Shown: positions 8,669-18,655 of the stretch, piece by piece | Position numbering within the stretch: position 1 is the first letter of the stretch | Layout of the letters: each line of letters begins with the position of its first letter | NCBI RefSeq assembly: GCF_001984065.1 | Contig: NZ_LYVP01000032.1 | Span: 1 to 51,947 of the forward strand | Direction of reading: 5' to 3' | Source of the DNA: Pseudomonas sp. KK4 | Lineage (GTDB): Bacteria > Pseudomonadota > Gammaproteobacteria > Pseudomonadales > Pseudomonadaceae | DNA: 51,947 nucleotides | Notes under the pieces: generated by a model | The model's input: the letters and a program-made list of their open reading frames with translations, nothing else | Database searches by the model: none | What the model was told of the DNA's origin: nothing | Made by a program: the position numbers and the translations under genes

Positions 8669-9790
8669 TCAGCGCTTGCGCAGGATCACGCTACCGATCG
8701 AGTAGCCAGCACCGAACGAGCTGAGCACCGCCAGCGAGCCGGCCGGCAAGTCGTCCTGGTTCTTGTGGAACGCGATCACGGAACCGGCGGAGCTGGTGTT
8801 GGCGTAGGTGTCGAGGATCACCGGGGCTTCCTGCTCGGTGGCGTCGCGGCCCAGCAGTTTCTTGACGATCAGGTGGTTCATGCTGAGGTTGGCCTGGTGC
8901 AGCCAGAAGCGCTTCACGTCGCTGACGTTGAGCTGATTCTCTTCCAGGTGCTGGCCGATCAGTTCGGCGACCATCGGGCAGACTTCCTTGAACACCTTGC
9001 GCCCTTCCTGGACGAACAGCTTGTCCTTGGCGCCGATGCCCTCTTCCGCTGCGCGGTTGAGGAAGCCGAAGTTGTTGCGGATGTTGTTGGAGAACTTGGT
9101 CAGCAGTTTGGTGCTGACGATGTCGAACTGGTACTTGGACGTGGCCTGGTCGGCGCGCTCGATGATCACCGCGGTGGCGGCGTCGCCGAAGATGAAGTGG
9201 CTGTCGCGGTCGCGGAAGTTCAGGTGACCGGTGCAGACTTCCGGGTTGACCATCAGGATCGCCCGGGCCTGACCCAGTTGAACGCTGTTGGCAGCAGCCT
9301 GAATGCCGAAGGTGGCCGAAGAACAGGCCACGTTCATGTCAAAACCGAAACCCTGGATGCCCAGCGCTTCCTGGACTTCGATGGCGATGGCCGGGTAGGC
9401 GCGTTGCAGGTTGGAGCAGGCAACGATCACACCGTCTATGTCGGCGGCGGTCTTGCCGGCACGCTGCAGGGCTTGTTCGGCAGCACCGATGGCCATCTGG
9501 CACAGCACCGACCATTCGTCGTTGGAACGCTCCGGCAAGCGGGGCGCCATGCGTTGCGGGTCGAGAATGCCTTCCTTGTCCATGACAAAGCGGCTCTTGA
9601 TGCCGGACGCTTTTTCGATGAACGCGGCGCTGGACTCGGTCAAGGCTTCGACTTCACCGCGCGCGATGGCGTCGGCGTTGTCGGCGTTGAATTGCGCCAC
9701 GTAGGTATTGAAAGACTGCACCAGTTCTTCGTTGGAAATGCTGTTGGCTGGTGTGTAAAGGCCGGTGCCGCTGATGACGACGTTATGCAT
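8669..9790 (-). CDS. beta-ketoacyl-ACP synthase III family protein (FabH2/PA3286-like)
   Basis: A 373-residue thiolase-fold condensing enzyme. The Cys-His-Asn triad is seen as Cys156 (NVACSSATFG), His298 (WLHQANLSMNHLI) and Asn331 (YANTSSAGS), followed by the typical FGAGYSIGS end. It is longer than canonical FabH (about 320 residues), with an insertion near residues 25-85. Size and position beside hrpA match P. aeruginosa PA3286, reported to feed beta-oxidation-derived octanoyl-CoA into fatty acid synthesis; I infer the same role with moderate confidence. The ATG at 9790 is preferred over the upstream start at 9841 because the protein then begins with the family-typical MHNVVISGTG. Confidence 0.88.
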   Translation of the reverse strand: MHNVVISGTGLYTPANSISNEELVQSFNTYVAQFNADNADAIARGEVEALTESSAAFIEKASGIKSRFVMDKEGILDPQRMAPRLPERSNDEWSVLCQMAIGAAEQALQRAGKTAADIDGVIVACSNLQRAYPAIAIEVQEALGIQGFGFDMNVACSSATFGIQAAANSVQLGQARAILMVNPEVCTGHLNFRDRDSHFIFGDAATAVIIERADQATSKYQFDIVSTKLLTKFSNNIRNNFGFLNRAAEEGIGAKDKLFVQEGRKVFKEVCPMVAELIGQHLEENQLNVSDVKRFWLHQANLSMNHLIVKKLLGRDATEQEAPVILDTYANTSSAGSVIAFHKNQDDLPAGSLAVLSSFGAGYSIGSVILRKR

Positions 9791-10008
9791 GGTCGTGTCT
9801 CTAATCTGTTCAGGCAGAAAGCATTGGCACCGACGTACCAATACACAAAGGGTCTATTCCCATCCGAGGGGGACGCAAACCTGGCGTCGCTTTATTCCGG
9901 CACGCGACCTGGCCGAAGGCTCTGGATCGGGAAACCGGCGTTTATGGTCGCGAAGTTTGCCATAAACCTTGGGTTTTGGCGCCTTTTGAACAAACACCGC
10001 GCAACCCT
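9791..10008. other. upstream region of the ketoacyl synthase gene
   Basis: With the REP doublet that follows, this is a gap of about 331 bases without a gene. It should contain the promoter of the minus-strand synthase gene. A GAAAC-CGGC-GTTTA sequence at 9931-9944 resembles the PsrA operator; see findings. Nothing else was recognised. Confidence 0.4.
9931..9944. promoter_or_regulatory. possible PsrA-type operator
   Basis: GAAAC-N4-GTTTA differs at one end base from the P. aeruginosa PsrA consensus (G/C)AAAC-N2-4-GTTT(G/C). It lies 141-154 bases upstream of the synthase start. The match is short, so this is only a candidate. Confidence 0.3.
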
Positions 10009-10111
10009 GTGGAAGCGGGCTTGCTCGCGAAGGCGCTGCGTCAGCCTCCAGATTCGTTATCTGACACACCGCCTTCGCGAGCACGTCGAATCGTCGCACC
10101 GCCGCTCCCAC
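10009..10111. repeat. hybrid REP doublet
   Basis: The left arm GTGGAAGCGGGCTTGCTCGCGAAGGCG is the standard type. The right arm is TTCGCGAGCA, then an extra CGTCGAATCGTCGCACCG, then CCGCTCCCAC: a longer REP variant. The two arms are therefore from different subtypes. Confidence 0.85.
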
Positions 10112-10121
10112 AGGGATTGTG

Positions 10122-13100
10122 CTATGCCTCTACCTGACTCCACTGCTTGCTCAGGCGCTTGTCGGAGATCGGCACCTTGGTCCCCAGTTGCTGGGCGAAC
10201 AGCGACACCCGGTACTCCTCCAGCCACCAGCGATACAACTCCAGCTGCGGATCGCGCTTGCCTTCCTGGGCGTGCTTGCTGGCGCGGGCCTGGTATTGGG
10301 TCCACAACCCCGTCAACTCGCCACTCCACACCCGGTCGCGCTGAACCTGAGCGCCGATTTTCTCGAACCGTTGCTCGACCGCTTTCAGGTAGCGCGGCAG
10401 CTCCTTGAGCCATTGCATCGGCGTTTCGCGGACAAAACCCGGATACACCAGGTGGCTGAGTTGCTGCTTGATGTCGTTCAGGGCCACGGCTTGCGCCAGG
10501 TCGATCTTGCCCTTGAAGCGCTTTTGCAGGCCATGCCAGAGCTTGAGGATTTCCAGGGTCAGCTTCGCCAGGCGCTCGGCGTGTTCGGTCCAGGCGCCAC
10601 GCTTGCGCTCGGCCAGCGACGCCAGCCCGGCGCCATCCCGGGGCAGCGGGTCTTCGCCGTCGAGAATGCAGCTGTCGAGGCTGGCCAGCAGAATGTCTTC
10701 CACCAGCGCGTCGACCCGGCCCATGTCGCGATACAAAAGGCCCAGTTCAGTCAGGCCCGGGAGCTTGCCACGCAGGAACTTCGCCGGTTCCGCCAGTTGT
10801 TGCAGCAACAGGCGCTGCAAGGCACGACGGTGCTGGAACTCGGCCTCGGCCGGGGTCGAGAACCGCCCTTCCTTGACTGTACCGCTCTCCTCCACCAGTG
10901 CCGGATACACCGTCATCGACAGCCCGGCAATCTTCTGCTGGGTTTTCTCGGCCACGGCGGCAAACACTTTCGGCTCCACCGGCTGCTGGCTTTTCGCAGT
11001 TTGCGGCACGGCCAGGGCAGCCTGGCTGGCCTCGGCAAAGCGCGCGGTCAACTCCGCCAGATCACGCCCCTCGCCGAGGAACTTGCCTTGGGCGTCGACG
11101 ATTTCCAGGTTCATGCGCAGGTGGCTTTCCACCTGCTGCGCCGCTTCGGCCCAGGCTTCATCGCTGACCCGGGCACCGGTCATGCGCAGCAACTCACGGC
11201 CCAGGGCCTGGGGCAGCGAGCCCTCGGCGAAATTCATGCGTTGCAGCGCGGCCTTGACGAAGTCCGGCACCGGCACGAAGTTCTTGCGCAGGGCCTTGGG
11301 CAGGTTGCGCACCAGGGCAATGCACTTGGCTTCGATGATACCCGGCACCAGCCATTCCAGGCGCTCTGGCGGCAGCATCGGCAGCAGCGGCGCCGGTACG
11401 CGCAGGGTCACGCCGTCCCGTGGATGGTTGGGTTCGAAGTGGTAACTCAGCGCCAGTTCCAGATCGCCGATGTGCAGGGTGTCCGGGTAATGCTGGGCGG
11501 TGATTTCACTGGCCTCGCGGGCCAGCACGTCTTCTTCGCGCATGATCAGCAGCTGCGGGTCTTTCTGGCTGTTGATCCGGTACCAACTGTCGAACGTCGC
11601 GGTCTGGTGGATCTCCGCCGGCAACCGTGCGTCGTAGAAGGCGAACAGGGTTTCTTCGTCGGCGAGAATATCGCGGCGGCGGGCCTTGGCTTCCAGTTCG
11701 TCGAGCTGCTCCAGTAGCCGCGCATTGGCCGCCAGGCACTTGGCCTTGGATTGGATCTCGCCGCGCACCAGGCCTTCGCGGATGAACAGTTCGCGGGACA
11801 CCACCGGGTCCACCGGGCCGTAATGCACGGGCCGACGCCCGACCACGATCAGGCCGAACAGGGTGATCTGCTCGAAGGCCACGACCTGGCCGCGCTTCTT
11901 CTCCCAATGGGGCTCGAAGTGGTTTTTCTTGATCAGGTGCCCGGCCAGCGGCTCGATCCAGTCGGCGTCGATCTTGGCCACCATCCGCGCATACAGCTTG
12001 GTGGTTTCCACCAGTTCGGCGGTCATCAGCCATTGCGGGCGTTTCTTGCCGATGCCCGAGGACGGGTGAATCCAGAAGCGCCGCTGACGGGCGCCCAGGT
12101 AATCACCGTCCTCGGTCTTCTGACCGATCTGGCTGAGCAGGCCCACCAGCACCGCTTTGTGCAGTTTCGGGTAATCCGCCGGCTCTTTGTTCAGGCTCAG
12201 CTGCATGTCACGGCAGATCAGGCTCAACTGGCGATGGGAATCACGCCATTCGCGCAGGCGCAGGTAATTCAGGAAATTCTTGCGGCACCAGTTGCGCAGC
12301 GGGCTGGCGGTCAGCGCCTGGCGCTGCTCCTCGAAGCCGCGCCACAGATTGACCAGCCCGGCGAAGTCCGAGTCGGCATCCTTCCATTGCGCGTGGGCCT
12401 GGTCGGCCGCTTGTTGACGCTCCGGCGGGCGCTCGCGCGGGTCCTGGATCGACATGGCGCTGGCAACGATCAGCACCTCCTGCAGGCTGCCGAGCTTAGC
12501 CGCTTCGAGCAGCATGCGACCCATGCGCGGGTCCACCGGCAGACGCGCCAATTGCCGGCCGAGCGGGGTCAACTGGCTGTTGCGGTCCACCGCCGACAGC
12601 TCTTGCAGCAAGTTGTAGCCGTCGCTGATGGCCTTGCCGTCCGGCGGCTCGATGAACGGGAACGCTGTGACCTCGCCGAGGCGCAGGTGCAGCATTTGCA
12701 GAATAACGGCGGCCAGGTTGGTCCGCAGGATTTCCGGATCGGTGAATTCCGGGCGACCGAGGAAATCCTCTTCGCTGTACAGGCGCACGCAGATGCCTGG
12801 CTCCACCCGCCCGCATCGACCTTTGCGCTGGTTGGCACTGGCCTGGGAAATCGCTTCGATGGGCAGGCGCTGGACCTTGGCCCGGTAGCTGTAGCGGCTG
12901 ATGCGCGCGGTGCCGCTGTCGATCACATAACGAATGCCTGGCACGGTCAGCGAGGTTTCCGCGACGTTGGTCGCCAGCACCACGCGACGCCCCGGGTGCG
13001 ACTGGAAAATCCGTTGCTGCTCGGCCGGCGACAACCGCGCGTACAACGGCAGGATTTCGGTGTGCTTGAGCTGGGCCTTGCGCAGCATCTCGGCGGCGTC

Positions 13101-14033
13101 GCGAATCTCCCGTTCACCGGGCAGGAACACCAGCACATCGCCCGGGCTGCGGCGCTCGCTGCGTTCATAGGCGGCGATTTCGTCGAGGGTGGCGAGAATC
13201 GCCTGATCCACCGTCAGGTCGTCCTCGACGCGGTTGCCCTCCTCGTCCTGCTCCAGGGTCAGTGGGCGATACCAGGTCTCCACCGGGAAGGTGCGACCGG
13301 ATACTTCGACAATCGGCGCGTCATCGAAATGCTTGGAGAAGCGTTCCAGGTCGATGGTCGCCGAGGTGATGATGACTTTCAGGTCCGGACGGCGCGGCAG
13401 CAGGGTTTTCAGGTAGCCGAGCAGGAAGTCGATGTTGAGGCTGCGTTCGTGAGCCTCGTCGACGATGATCGTGTCGTAGCGTTCCAGGTAGCGGTCGTTC
13501 TGGGTTTCCGCCAGCAGGATGCCGTCGGTCATCAGTTTGATCAGGGTGTTGGAATCGCTCTGATCCTCGAACCGCACCTGATAGCCGACCAGTGCGCCCA
13601 AGGGTGTTCCCAACTCCTCGGCGACCCGGCTGGCGACGCTGCGCGCGGCAATCCGCCGTGGCTGGGTGTGGCCTATCAGACCATGCTGGCCACGACCGAT
13701 TTCCAGGCAGATCTTCGGCAACTGGGTGGTTTTGCCCGAGCCGGTTTCGCCGGCGATGATCAGCACCTGATGCTTTTCCAGCGCTTTTTTGATTTCGTCG
13801 CGCTTGGCGGCGATCGGCAGGCTGTCGTCGTAACGAATCACCGGCAGGCTGGCACGCCGCGCCAGCACCTGATCACAGGACGCCTGCATCCGCGCCACCC
13901 ACTGCGCCAGCTTGGCTTCGTCGGGCTTCTTGCGCAGCTCAAGCAACTGCCGCCGCAGCCGGTGGCGGTCGGCGAGCATGGCGTGATCGAGGTTTTTCAG
14001 CAGTTTGTCGATGGAGGGCGATTCGTCGGTCAT
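10122..14033 (-). CDS. hrpA: ATP-dependent RNA helicase HrpA (DEAH box)
   Basis: A 1303-residue DEAH/RHA helicase, essentially the length of E. coli HrpA, acting on RNA and stalled ribosomes in the cytosol. Walker A is GETGSGKTT (residues 95-103), Walker B is DEAHERS (192-198), SAT follows, and motif VI is QRKGRCGR. The helicase-associated and OB-fold regions follow, with a long C-terminal DUF3418 region. The frame opens further upstream (to 14135), but the ATG at 14033 gives the usual N terminus (MTDESPSIDKLLKNLDH), although only a weak ribosome site precedes it. aceK ends 111 bases upstream in the same direction, so cotranscription is possible. Confidence 0.96.
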   Translation of the reverse strand: MTDESPSIDKLLKNLDHAMLADRHRLRRQLLELRKKPDEAKLAQWVARMQASCDQVLARRASLPVIRYDDSLPIAAKRDEIKKALEKHQVLIIAGETGSGKTTQLPKICLEIGRGQHGLIGHTQPRRIAARSVASRVAEELGTPLGALVGYQVRFEDQSDSNTLIKLMTDGILLAETQNDRYLERYDTIIVDEAHERSLNIDFLLGYLKTLLPRRPDLKVIITSATIDLERFSKHFDDAPIVEVSGRTFPVETWYRPLTLEQDEEGNRVEDDLTVDQAILATLDEIAAYERSERRSPGDVLVFLPGEREIRDAAEMLRKAQLKHTEILPLYARLSPAEQQRIFQSHPGRRVVLATNVAETSLTVPGIRYVIDSGTARISRYSYRAKVQRLPIEAISQASANQRKGRCGRVEPGICVRLYSEEDFLGRPEFTDPEILRTNLAAVILQMLHLRLGEVTAFPFIEPPDGKAISDGYNLLQELSAVDRNSQLTPLGRQLARLPVDPRMGRMLLEAAKLGSLQEVLIVASAMSIQDPRERPPERQQAADQAHAQWKDADSDFAGLVNLWRGFEEQRQALTASPLRNWCRKNFLNYLRLREWRDSHRQLSLICRDMQLSLNKEPADYPKLHKAVLVGLLSQIGQKTEDGDYLGARQRRFWIHPSSGIGKKRPQWLMTAELVETTKLYARMVAKIDADWIEPLAGHLIKKNHFEPHWEKKRGQVVAFEQITLFGLIVVGRRPVHYGPVDPVVSRELFIREGLVRGEIQSKAKCLAANARLLEQLDELEAKARRRDILADEETLFAFYDARLPAEIHQTATFDSWYRINSQKDPQLLIMREEDVLAREASEITAQHYPDTLHIGDLELALSYHFEPNHPRDGVTLRVPAPLLPMLPPERLEWLVPGIIEAKCIALVRNLPKALRKNFVPVPDFVKAALQRMNFAEGSLPQALGRELLRMTGARVSDEAWAEAAQQVESHLRMNLEIVDAQGKFLGEGRDLAELTARFAEASQAALAVPQTAKSQQPVEPKVFAAVAEKTQQKIAGLSMTVYPALVEESGTVKEGRFSTPAEAEFQHRRALQRLLLQQLAEPAKFLRGKLPGLTELGLLYRDMGRVDALVEDILLASLDSCILDGEDPLPRDGAGLASLAERKRGAWTEHAERLAKLTLEILKLWHGLQKRFKGKIDLAQAVALNDIKQQLSHLVYPGFVRETPMQWLKELPRYLKAVEQRFEKIGAQVQRDRVWSGELTGLWTQYQARASKHAQEGKRDPQLELYRWWLEEYRVSLFAQQLGTKVPISDKRLSKQWSQVEA

Positions 14034-14144
14034 CGGGGGTGCAATTCGGTCGTCTAGTGGCGCAGGTTGCCGATTGTCGCAGAAAAGCTGCATCGAGCAC
14101 GACTGGGACGCGCTTTTGTGGTGAGGGGGTTGCACTCAGGACCG

Positions 14145-15863
14145 CTATTCGCTGTCCAGCCCCTTGCGGCGATACGGGAACACGTCGATCACCTTGCCCG
14201 CCCGAATCGCCTCTTGCAGGCTTTTCCAGTAGTCGGCGTTGTACAACTCGCCGTGCAACCGGTCGAACAACTTGCGCTGCCCGGCATCGGCGAACAGGAA
14301 CGGTGGGAACTCCTCGGGGAACACGTCCAGCGGTCCGATCGAGTACCAGGGCTCGGAGGCCATTTCGTCCTCGGGCGTGCGCGGTGCCGGGATGTGGCGG
14401 AAGTTGGCTTCGGTGAGGAAGCAGATCTCGTCGTAGTCGTAGAACACCACCCGGCCGTGACGGGTGACGCCGAAGTTTTTCAGCAGCATGTCGCCGGGGA
14501 AAATGTTCGCCGCCGCCAGTTGCTTGATCGCCAGGCCATAATCGTCCAGCGCCTCGTGGATCTGCGCTTCATTGGCGTTTTCCAGGTACAGGTTAAGCGG
14601 GGTCATGCGCCGTTCGGTCCAGCAGTGGCGGATCAGCACCGTGTCGCCCTCCACCGACACCGTGGACGGCGCCACCTCCAGCAACTCCTCCAGGCACGCC
14701 GGATCGAACTTGCCCAGCGGGAAACGGAAGTCGGCGAATTCCTGGGTATCGGCCATGCGCCCCACCCGATCGACACTTTTCACCAGCCGATACTTCTCGA
14801 TCACCGTGGCGCGGTCGACGTTCTTCGACGGCGAGAAACGGTCCTTGATGATTTTGAATACGGTGTTGAACCCCGGCAGGGTGAACACGCTCATCACCAT
14901 GCCGCGCACGCCCGGAGCCATGATGAACTGGTCATCGGTGTTGGCCAGGTGATTGATCAGCGCCCGATAGAACTCTGACTTGCCGTGCTTGTAAAAGCCG
15001 ATGGAAGTGTACAGCTCGGCGATGTGCTTGCCCGGCAGGATGCGCTTGAGGAAGCCGATGAACTCCGCCGGCACCGGCACATCCACCATGAAATACGAAC
15101 GGGTGAACGAGAAGATGATCGACACGTCGGCTTCGTCGGTGATCAGCGCATCGATCTGGATCCCGCGACCCTCCTGGTGCAGCAAGGGGATCGCCAGCGG
15201 CCATTGCTCATCGGCGGTGTAGATGCGCCCCACCAGGTACGCGCCCTTGTTGCGGTAGAGCACCGAAGAGAACAGCTCGACGCTCAGTTCCGGGTCCTTG
15301 CACACCCAGTCCGGCAGGTTCTCGCGCAACTGCGCCTCAAGGCGCTTGAGGTCGCCGGGCAGGTCGGCGTACGCCTCGCTGAAGCGGTAATCGGCAAAGA
15401 TGCTGGCCAGCATGCCCGACAACTGGCCCTGGGGTTTGTAGGTGCGGGTTTGTGCGGCCCGGGCCCGGCGCAGGCTCGGCCGGGTGGTGTGGATGAACAT
15501 GCAGCCGTCGCTGATCAGGTCATGGCTGAACAGCCCGCAGAAAATCGAGTTGTACCAAGTCTCGGACAGCTCATCGTCGAAACGCAGGTCGATCAGGCTG
15601 ATGTAGGCGCTTTTGACCAGCGGCCAACAGCTGGCGTCCAGGGTGTCGGCGTCGAACGCGATGCGCAGCCGCCCCACCGTTTCGCTGACTTTCTCTTCGT
15701 ACAGATTGATCCGCGCCGCCGACGCCGATTGCGTCTCCTGCCACTTGGCCTGTTCAAAACGGGCGCGGGCGCCGTCGGTGATCTGGCGGAAATGCTCGCG
15801 GTAGTCGTCAAAGCCGTCGAGGATCAAGCGGGCGATGTCGGCGGCTGGCCAATGCTGCGGCAT
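14145..15863 (-). CDS. aceK: isocitrate dehydrogenase kinase/phosphatase
   Basis: A 572-residue bifunctional enzyme (E. coli: 578) that phosphorylates and dephosphorylates isocitrate dehydrogenase to switch carbon between the TCA cycle and the glyoxylate shunt. Recognisable family segments are [22 protein letters not shown], the ATP-site region [19 protein letters not shown] and [16 protein letters not shown] near the C terminus. The ATG at 15863 follows AGAGG by 7 bases; the frame upstream of it is spurious. As in most pseudomonads it is not linked to aceBA. It is divergent from the EamA transporter at 16021. Confidence 0.97.
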   Translation of the reverse strand: MPQHWPAADIARLILDGFDDYREHFRQITDGARARFEQAKWQETQSASAARINLYEEKVSETVGRLRIAFDADTLDASCWPLVKSAYISLIDLRFDDELSETWYNSIFCGLFSHDLISDGCMFIHTTRPSLRRARAAQTRTYKPQGQLSGMLASIFADYRFSEAYADLPGDLKRLEAQLRENLPDWVCKDPELSVELFSSVLYRNKGAYLVGRIYTADEQWPLAIPLLHQEGRGIQIDALITDEADVSIIFSFTRSYFMVDVPVPAEFIGFLKRILPGKHIAELYTSIGFYKHGKSEFYRALINHLANTDDQFIMAPGVRGMVMSVFTLPGFNTVFKIIKDRFSPSKNVDRATVIEKYRLVKSVDRVGRMADTQEFADFRFPLGKFDPACLEELLEVAPSTVSVEGDTVLIRHCWTERRMTPLNLYLENANEAQIHEALDDYGLAIKQLAAANIFPGDMLLKNFGVTRHGRVVFYDYDEICFLTEANFRHIPAPRTPEDEMASEPWYSIGPLDVFPEEFPPFLFADAGQRKLFDRLHGELYNADYWKSLQEAIRAGKVIDVFPYRRKGLDSE

Positions 15864-16020
15864 GGTGAGACCTCTGCGGGAATTCGTGAGCCCTGAGCTT
15901 AGCCAGTGAAGCGGGTGCAGGAGAAGTGTAATTTTTCCAGCGAATTGAATGCCCGTTTTCCGGTTGCCATCGATCCGGCGCTCGGCAACACTCTCGTCCC
16001 GATCAAGCCAGGAGCGCACC

Positions 16021-16929
16021 GTGAACCCCGTCGATTTATTCAGATTACTGTCGCTGGCGGCCATTTGGGGGGCGAGTTTCCTGTTCATGCGCATCATCGC
16101 CCCGGTGATTGGCACGATCCCCACCGCATTTTTTCGCGTGTCCATCGCCGCCGCCGGGTTGCTGGTGATTCTCGGGCTGATGCGCATCAACTGGGATTTC
16201 AAGGGCAAGCTCAAGACCGTCATGTTGCTCGGGGTGATCAACTCCGGCATCCCGGCAACCCTCTACTCGGTGGCCGCGCAGGTACTGCCCGCCGGTTATT
16301 CGGCGATTTTCAACGCCACCACGCCGCTGATGGGCGTATTGATCGGTGGTCTGTTCTTCCATGAAAAACTCACCGCTGCCAAGCTGGGGGGCGTGTTCCT
16401 CGGATTGTTCGGCGTCGGCGTGCTGACCCGCGCCGGTCCGGTGGCGTTCGATCTGCAGCTGCTGATGGGCGCCGTCGCATGCTTGCTGGCGACCACCTGT
16501 TACGGTTTCGCCGGGTTCCTCGCCCGCCGCTGGCTGGATCAGGCCGGCGGGCTCGACAGCCGACTGTCGGCGCTGGGCAGCATGCTGGGGGCGACGCTGT
16601 TCCTGTTGCCGCTGTTCGGCTACAGCGTGATCACCCAGCCACCGGCGAGCTGGGGCGGATTGAATGTCTGGCTGTCGTTGCTGGGGTTGGGCCTGATGTG
16701 CACCGCGTTTGCCTACATCATCTACTTCCGCCTGCTCAGTTCGGTCGGGCCGGTGAAATCGATGACCACGACCTTCCTGATCCCACCGTTCGGGGTGTTG
16801 TGGGGGGCGATGTTTCTGGGTGAGCCGCTGTCGATGGCGCACATATATGGCGGGGTGTTGATTGCGGTGGCGTTGTGGCTGGTGCTGAAGCCGGCGGGGG
16901 TGAAAGTGGCAGAGGTCATAGCCAAATAG
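16021..16929 (+). CDS. EamA/DMT-family transporter
   Basis: A 302-residue inner-membrane protein with two EamA repeats and about ten hydrophobic segments. It begins [15 protein letters not shown], the usual first helix of drug/metabolite exporters, and the second half carries the matching repeat ending [17 protein letters not shown]. The GTG at 16021 is chosen because a GGAG ribosome site lies about 6 bases upstream; the longer frame starting at 15949 lacks hydrophobic content before it. Substrate unknown. It is divergent from aceK. Confidence 0.9.
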   Translation: MNPVDLFRLLSLAAIWGASFLFMRIIAPVIGTIPTAFFRVSIAAAGLLVILGLMRINWDFKGKLKTVMLLGVINSGIPATLYSVAAQVLPAGYSAIFNATTPLMGVLIGGLFFHEKLTAAKLGGVFLGLFGVGVLTRAGPVAFDLQLLMGAVACLLATTCYGFAGFLARRWLDQAGGLDSRLSALGSMLGATLFLLPLFGYSVITQPPASWGGLNVWLSLLGLGLMCTAFAYIIYFRLLSSVGPVKSMTTTFLIPPFGVLWGAMFLGEPLSMAHIYGGVLIAVALWLVLKPAGVKVAEVIAK

Positions 16930-16950
16930 ATTGGCGGTGGTGCCGATGAC

Positions 16951-17020
16951 GCCTTCGCGAGCATGCCCCCTCCCACAGGGATTGCGCTCAACCTGTGGGA
17001 GCGGGCTTGCTCGCGAAGAG
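16951..17020. repeat. inverted REP pair, tail-to-tail
   Basis: A degraded arm GCCTTCGCGAGCATGCCCCCTCCCAC is followed 15 bases later by an intact arm GTGGGAGCGGGCTTGCTCGCGAAGAGGC. The arms meet at their GTGGGAG ends, the opposite arrangement to the usual REPIN. Between convergent genes. Confidence 0.85.
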
Positions 17021-17033
17021 GCCGGCTCAGACG

Positions 17034-18614
17034 CTACAAAGCCGACTGACTCACCTCCCCATCCACCAACCGCCGAATCCCCAGCGGATTGCTGTTCTGC
17101 AAGGCTTCGGGCAGCAATGCATCCGGGTAGTTCTGGAAGCACACCGGCCGCAGGAAGCGGTCGATGGCCAGGGTGCCGACCGAGGTGCCCCGGGCATCGG
17201 AGGTCGCCGGATACGGCCCACCATGCACCATCGCCTCACACACCTCGACCCCGGTCGGATAACCATTGAGCAAAATCCGCCCAACCTTCTCCTGCAGCAT
17301 TTCCGCCAGCCAGCGGTACTCCAGCAACTCCTCGGGCTCACCGATCAAGGTCGCCGTCAGCTGTCCACGCAAGCCGTGCAGGACCTGCGCCAATTGCGCC
17401 CGGCTCTCGACCTCAATGACGATGGTGGTCGGCCCGAACACCTCTTCCTGAAGCAATTCATCGCCCTTGAGCAGCAGGCTGACATCCGCCTTGAACACCT
17501 GCGGCTGCGCCTGATTGCCCTGCTGCGGTTTGCCCGCCAGGTGCGTCAGGCCCGGATGTTCGTGCAGATCGCCCAGGCCCCGGCTGTAGCTGGCCAGCGC
17601 GCCGGCATTGAGCATGGTCTGCGCCGGTTGCTGGTTCATGCTGGCGCAAAAGGTTTGCACAAAGCTGCTGAACTGAGGCGAACGCAAGCCGATCACCAGG
17701 CCCGGGTTGGTGCAGAACTGGCCACAGCCCAAGGTCACCGAACCGGCCAGTTGCGCCGCGATCTGCTCGCCTCGAACCTTGAGCGCTTCGGGCAGCAGGA
17801 ACACCGGGTTGATGCTCGACATCTCGGCGAACACCGGTATCGGTTGCGGTCGGGTCGCCGCCATGTGGCTCAAGGCATTGCCGCCCTTGAGCGAGCCGGT
17901 AAAACCCACCGCCTGAATCGCCGGGTGCTTGACCAGCCACTCGCCGACGCCGCCGCCATAAATCATGTTGAACACACCGGCCGGCATCCCGCTGCGCTCG
18001 GCGGCGCGGATGATCGCGTCCGCGATCCATTCAGCGGTTGCCATGTGTCCGCTGTGAGCCTTGAACACCACAGGGCAACCGGCGGCCAGCGCCGACGCGG
18101 TATCGCCACCGGCGGTGGAGAATGCCAGGGGAAAGTTGCTGGCACCGAACACCGCCACCGGCCCCAGAGCGATGCGGTACTGGCGCAAATCCGGACGCGG
18201 CAAGGGCTGACGATCAGGCATGGCGCGGTCGATTCGCGCACCGTAAAAATCCCCCCGCCGCAGGACCTTGGCGAACAGCCGAAGCTGACCGCTGGTACGT
18301 CCGCGCTCGCCTTGGATTCGGCCCGCCGGCAGCGCCGTTTCCCGGCACACGGTGGCAACGAAATCATCGCCCAGCGCGTCGATCTCATCGGCGATGGCGT
18401 CGAGGAACACCGCGCGTTTTTCCGCACTCAGGTTGCGGTAAACCGGGTAGGCCGCAGCGGCGGCCTTGGCAGCGGCGTCCACTTCCGCCTCGCTGGCCTG
18501 GAAGAACCGGGCCGGCAAGGGTTCACCGGTGGTGGCGTCCAGGCTTTGCAGTTGCACGGTGCCGTTGGCGCTGCGCCGCCCGCCGATGTAGTTGTGTCCC
18601 AGTAATGTGCTCAT
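17034..18614 (-). CDS. alpha-ketoglutarate semialdehyde dehydrogenase
   Basis: A 526-residue aldehyde dehydrogenase, the characteristic length of the 2,5-dioxovalerate dehydrogenase subfamily. It oxidises alpha-ketoglutarate semialdehyde to 2-oxoglutarate with NAD(P)+, the last step of oxidative pentose, aldarate and hydroxyproline routes. Glu264 (VFAEMSSINP) and catalytic Cys301 (GCGQFCTNPG) are present, with VFGASNFPLAF and FTGSLKGGNAL in the cofactor site. The ATG at 18614 yields MSTLLGHNYIGG, the normal N terminus. The upstream FAH-family gene ends 41 bases before and the dehydratase before that, so the three form one operon and a complete path from acid sugar to 2-oxoglutarate. Confidence 0.95.
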   Translation of the reverse strand: MSTLLGHNYIGGRRSANGTVQLQSLDATTGEPLPARFFQASEAEVDAAAKAAAAAYPVYRNLSAEKRAVFLDAIADEIDALGDDFVATVCRETALPAGRIQGERGRTSGQLRLFAKVLRRGDFYGARIDRAMPDRQPLPRPDLRQYRIALGPVAVFGASNFPLAFSTAGGDTASALAAGCPVVFKAHSGHMATAEWIADAIIRAAERSGMPAGVFNMIYGGGVGEWLVKHPAIQAVGFTGSLKGGNALSHMAATRPQPIPVFAEMSSINPVFLLPEALKVRGEQIAAQLAGSVTLGCGQFCTNPGLVIGLRSPQFSSFVQTFCASMNQQPAQTMLNAGALASYSRGLGDLHEHPGLTHLAGKPQQGNQAQPQVFKADVSLLLKGDELLQEEVFGPTTIVIEVESRAQLAQVLHGLRGQLTATLIGEPEELLEYRWLAEMLQEKVGRILLNGYPTGVEVCEAMVHGGPYPATSDARGTSVGTLAIDRFLRPVCFQNYPDALLPEALQNSNPLGIRRLVDGEVSQSAL

Positions 18615-18655
18615 GAAGGTTTCCCGGCCGGCCAACAGCGCCGGCGATTGAAGAT

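Noticed and set aside
8765..10408. Long plus-strand open frame opposite the FabH2-like gene
   Set aside because: Composition mirrors the codon bias of the minus-strand gene and its protein shows no motif; an antisense shadow of GC-rich coding DNA.
10119..14057. Long plus-strand open frames (532 and 768 codons) opposite hrpA
   Set aside because: hrpA has all helicase motifs in its frame; the opposite frames give low-complexity, His/Gln/Arg-rich products.
16995..18605. Plus-strand open frame of 536 codons opposite KGSADH
   Set aside because: Starts in a REP element and has no domain; shadow of the dehydrogenase gene.
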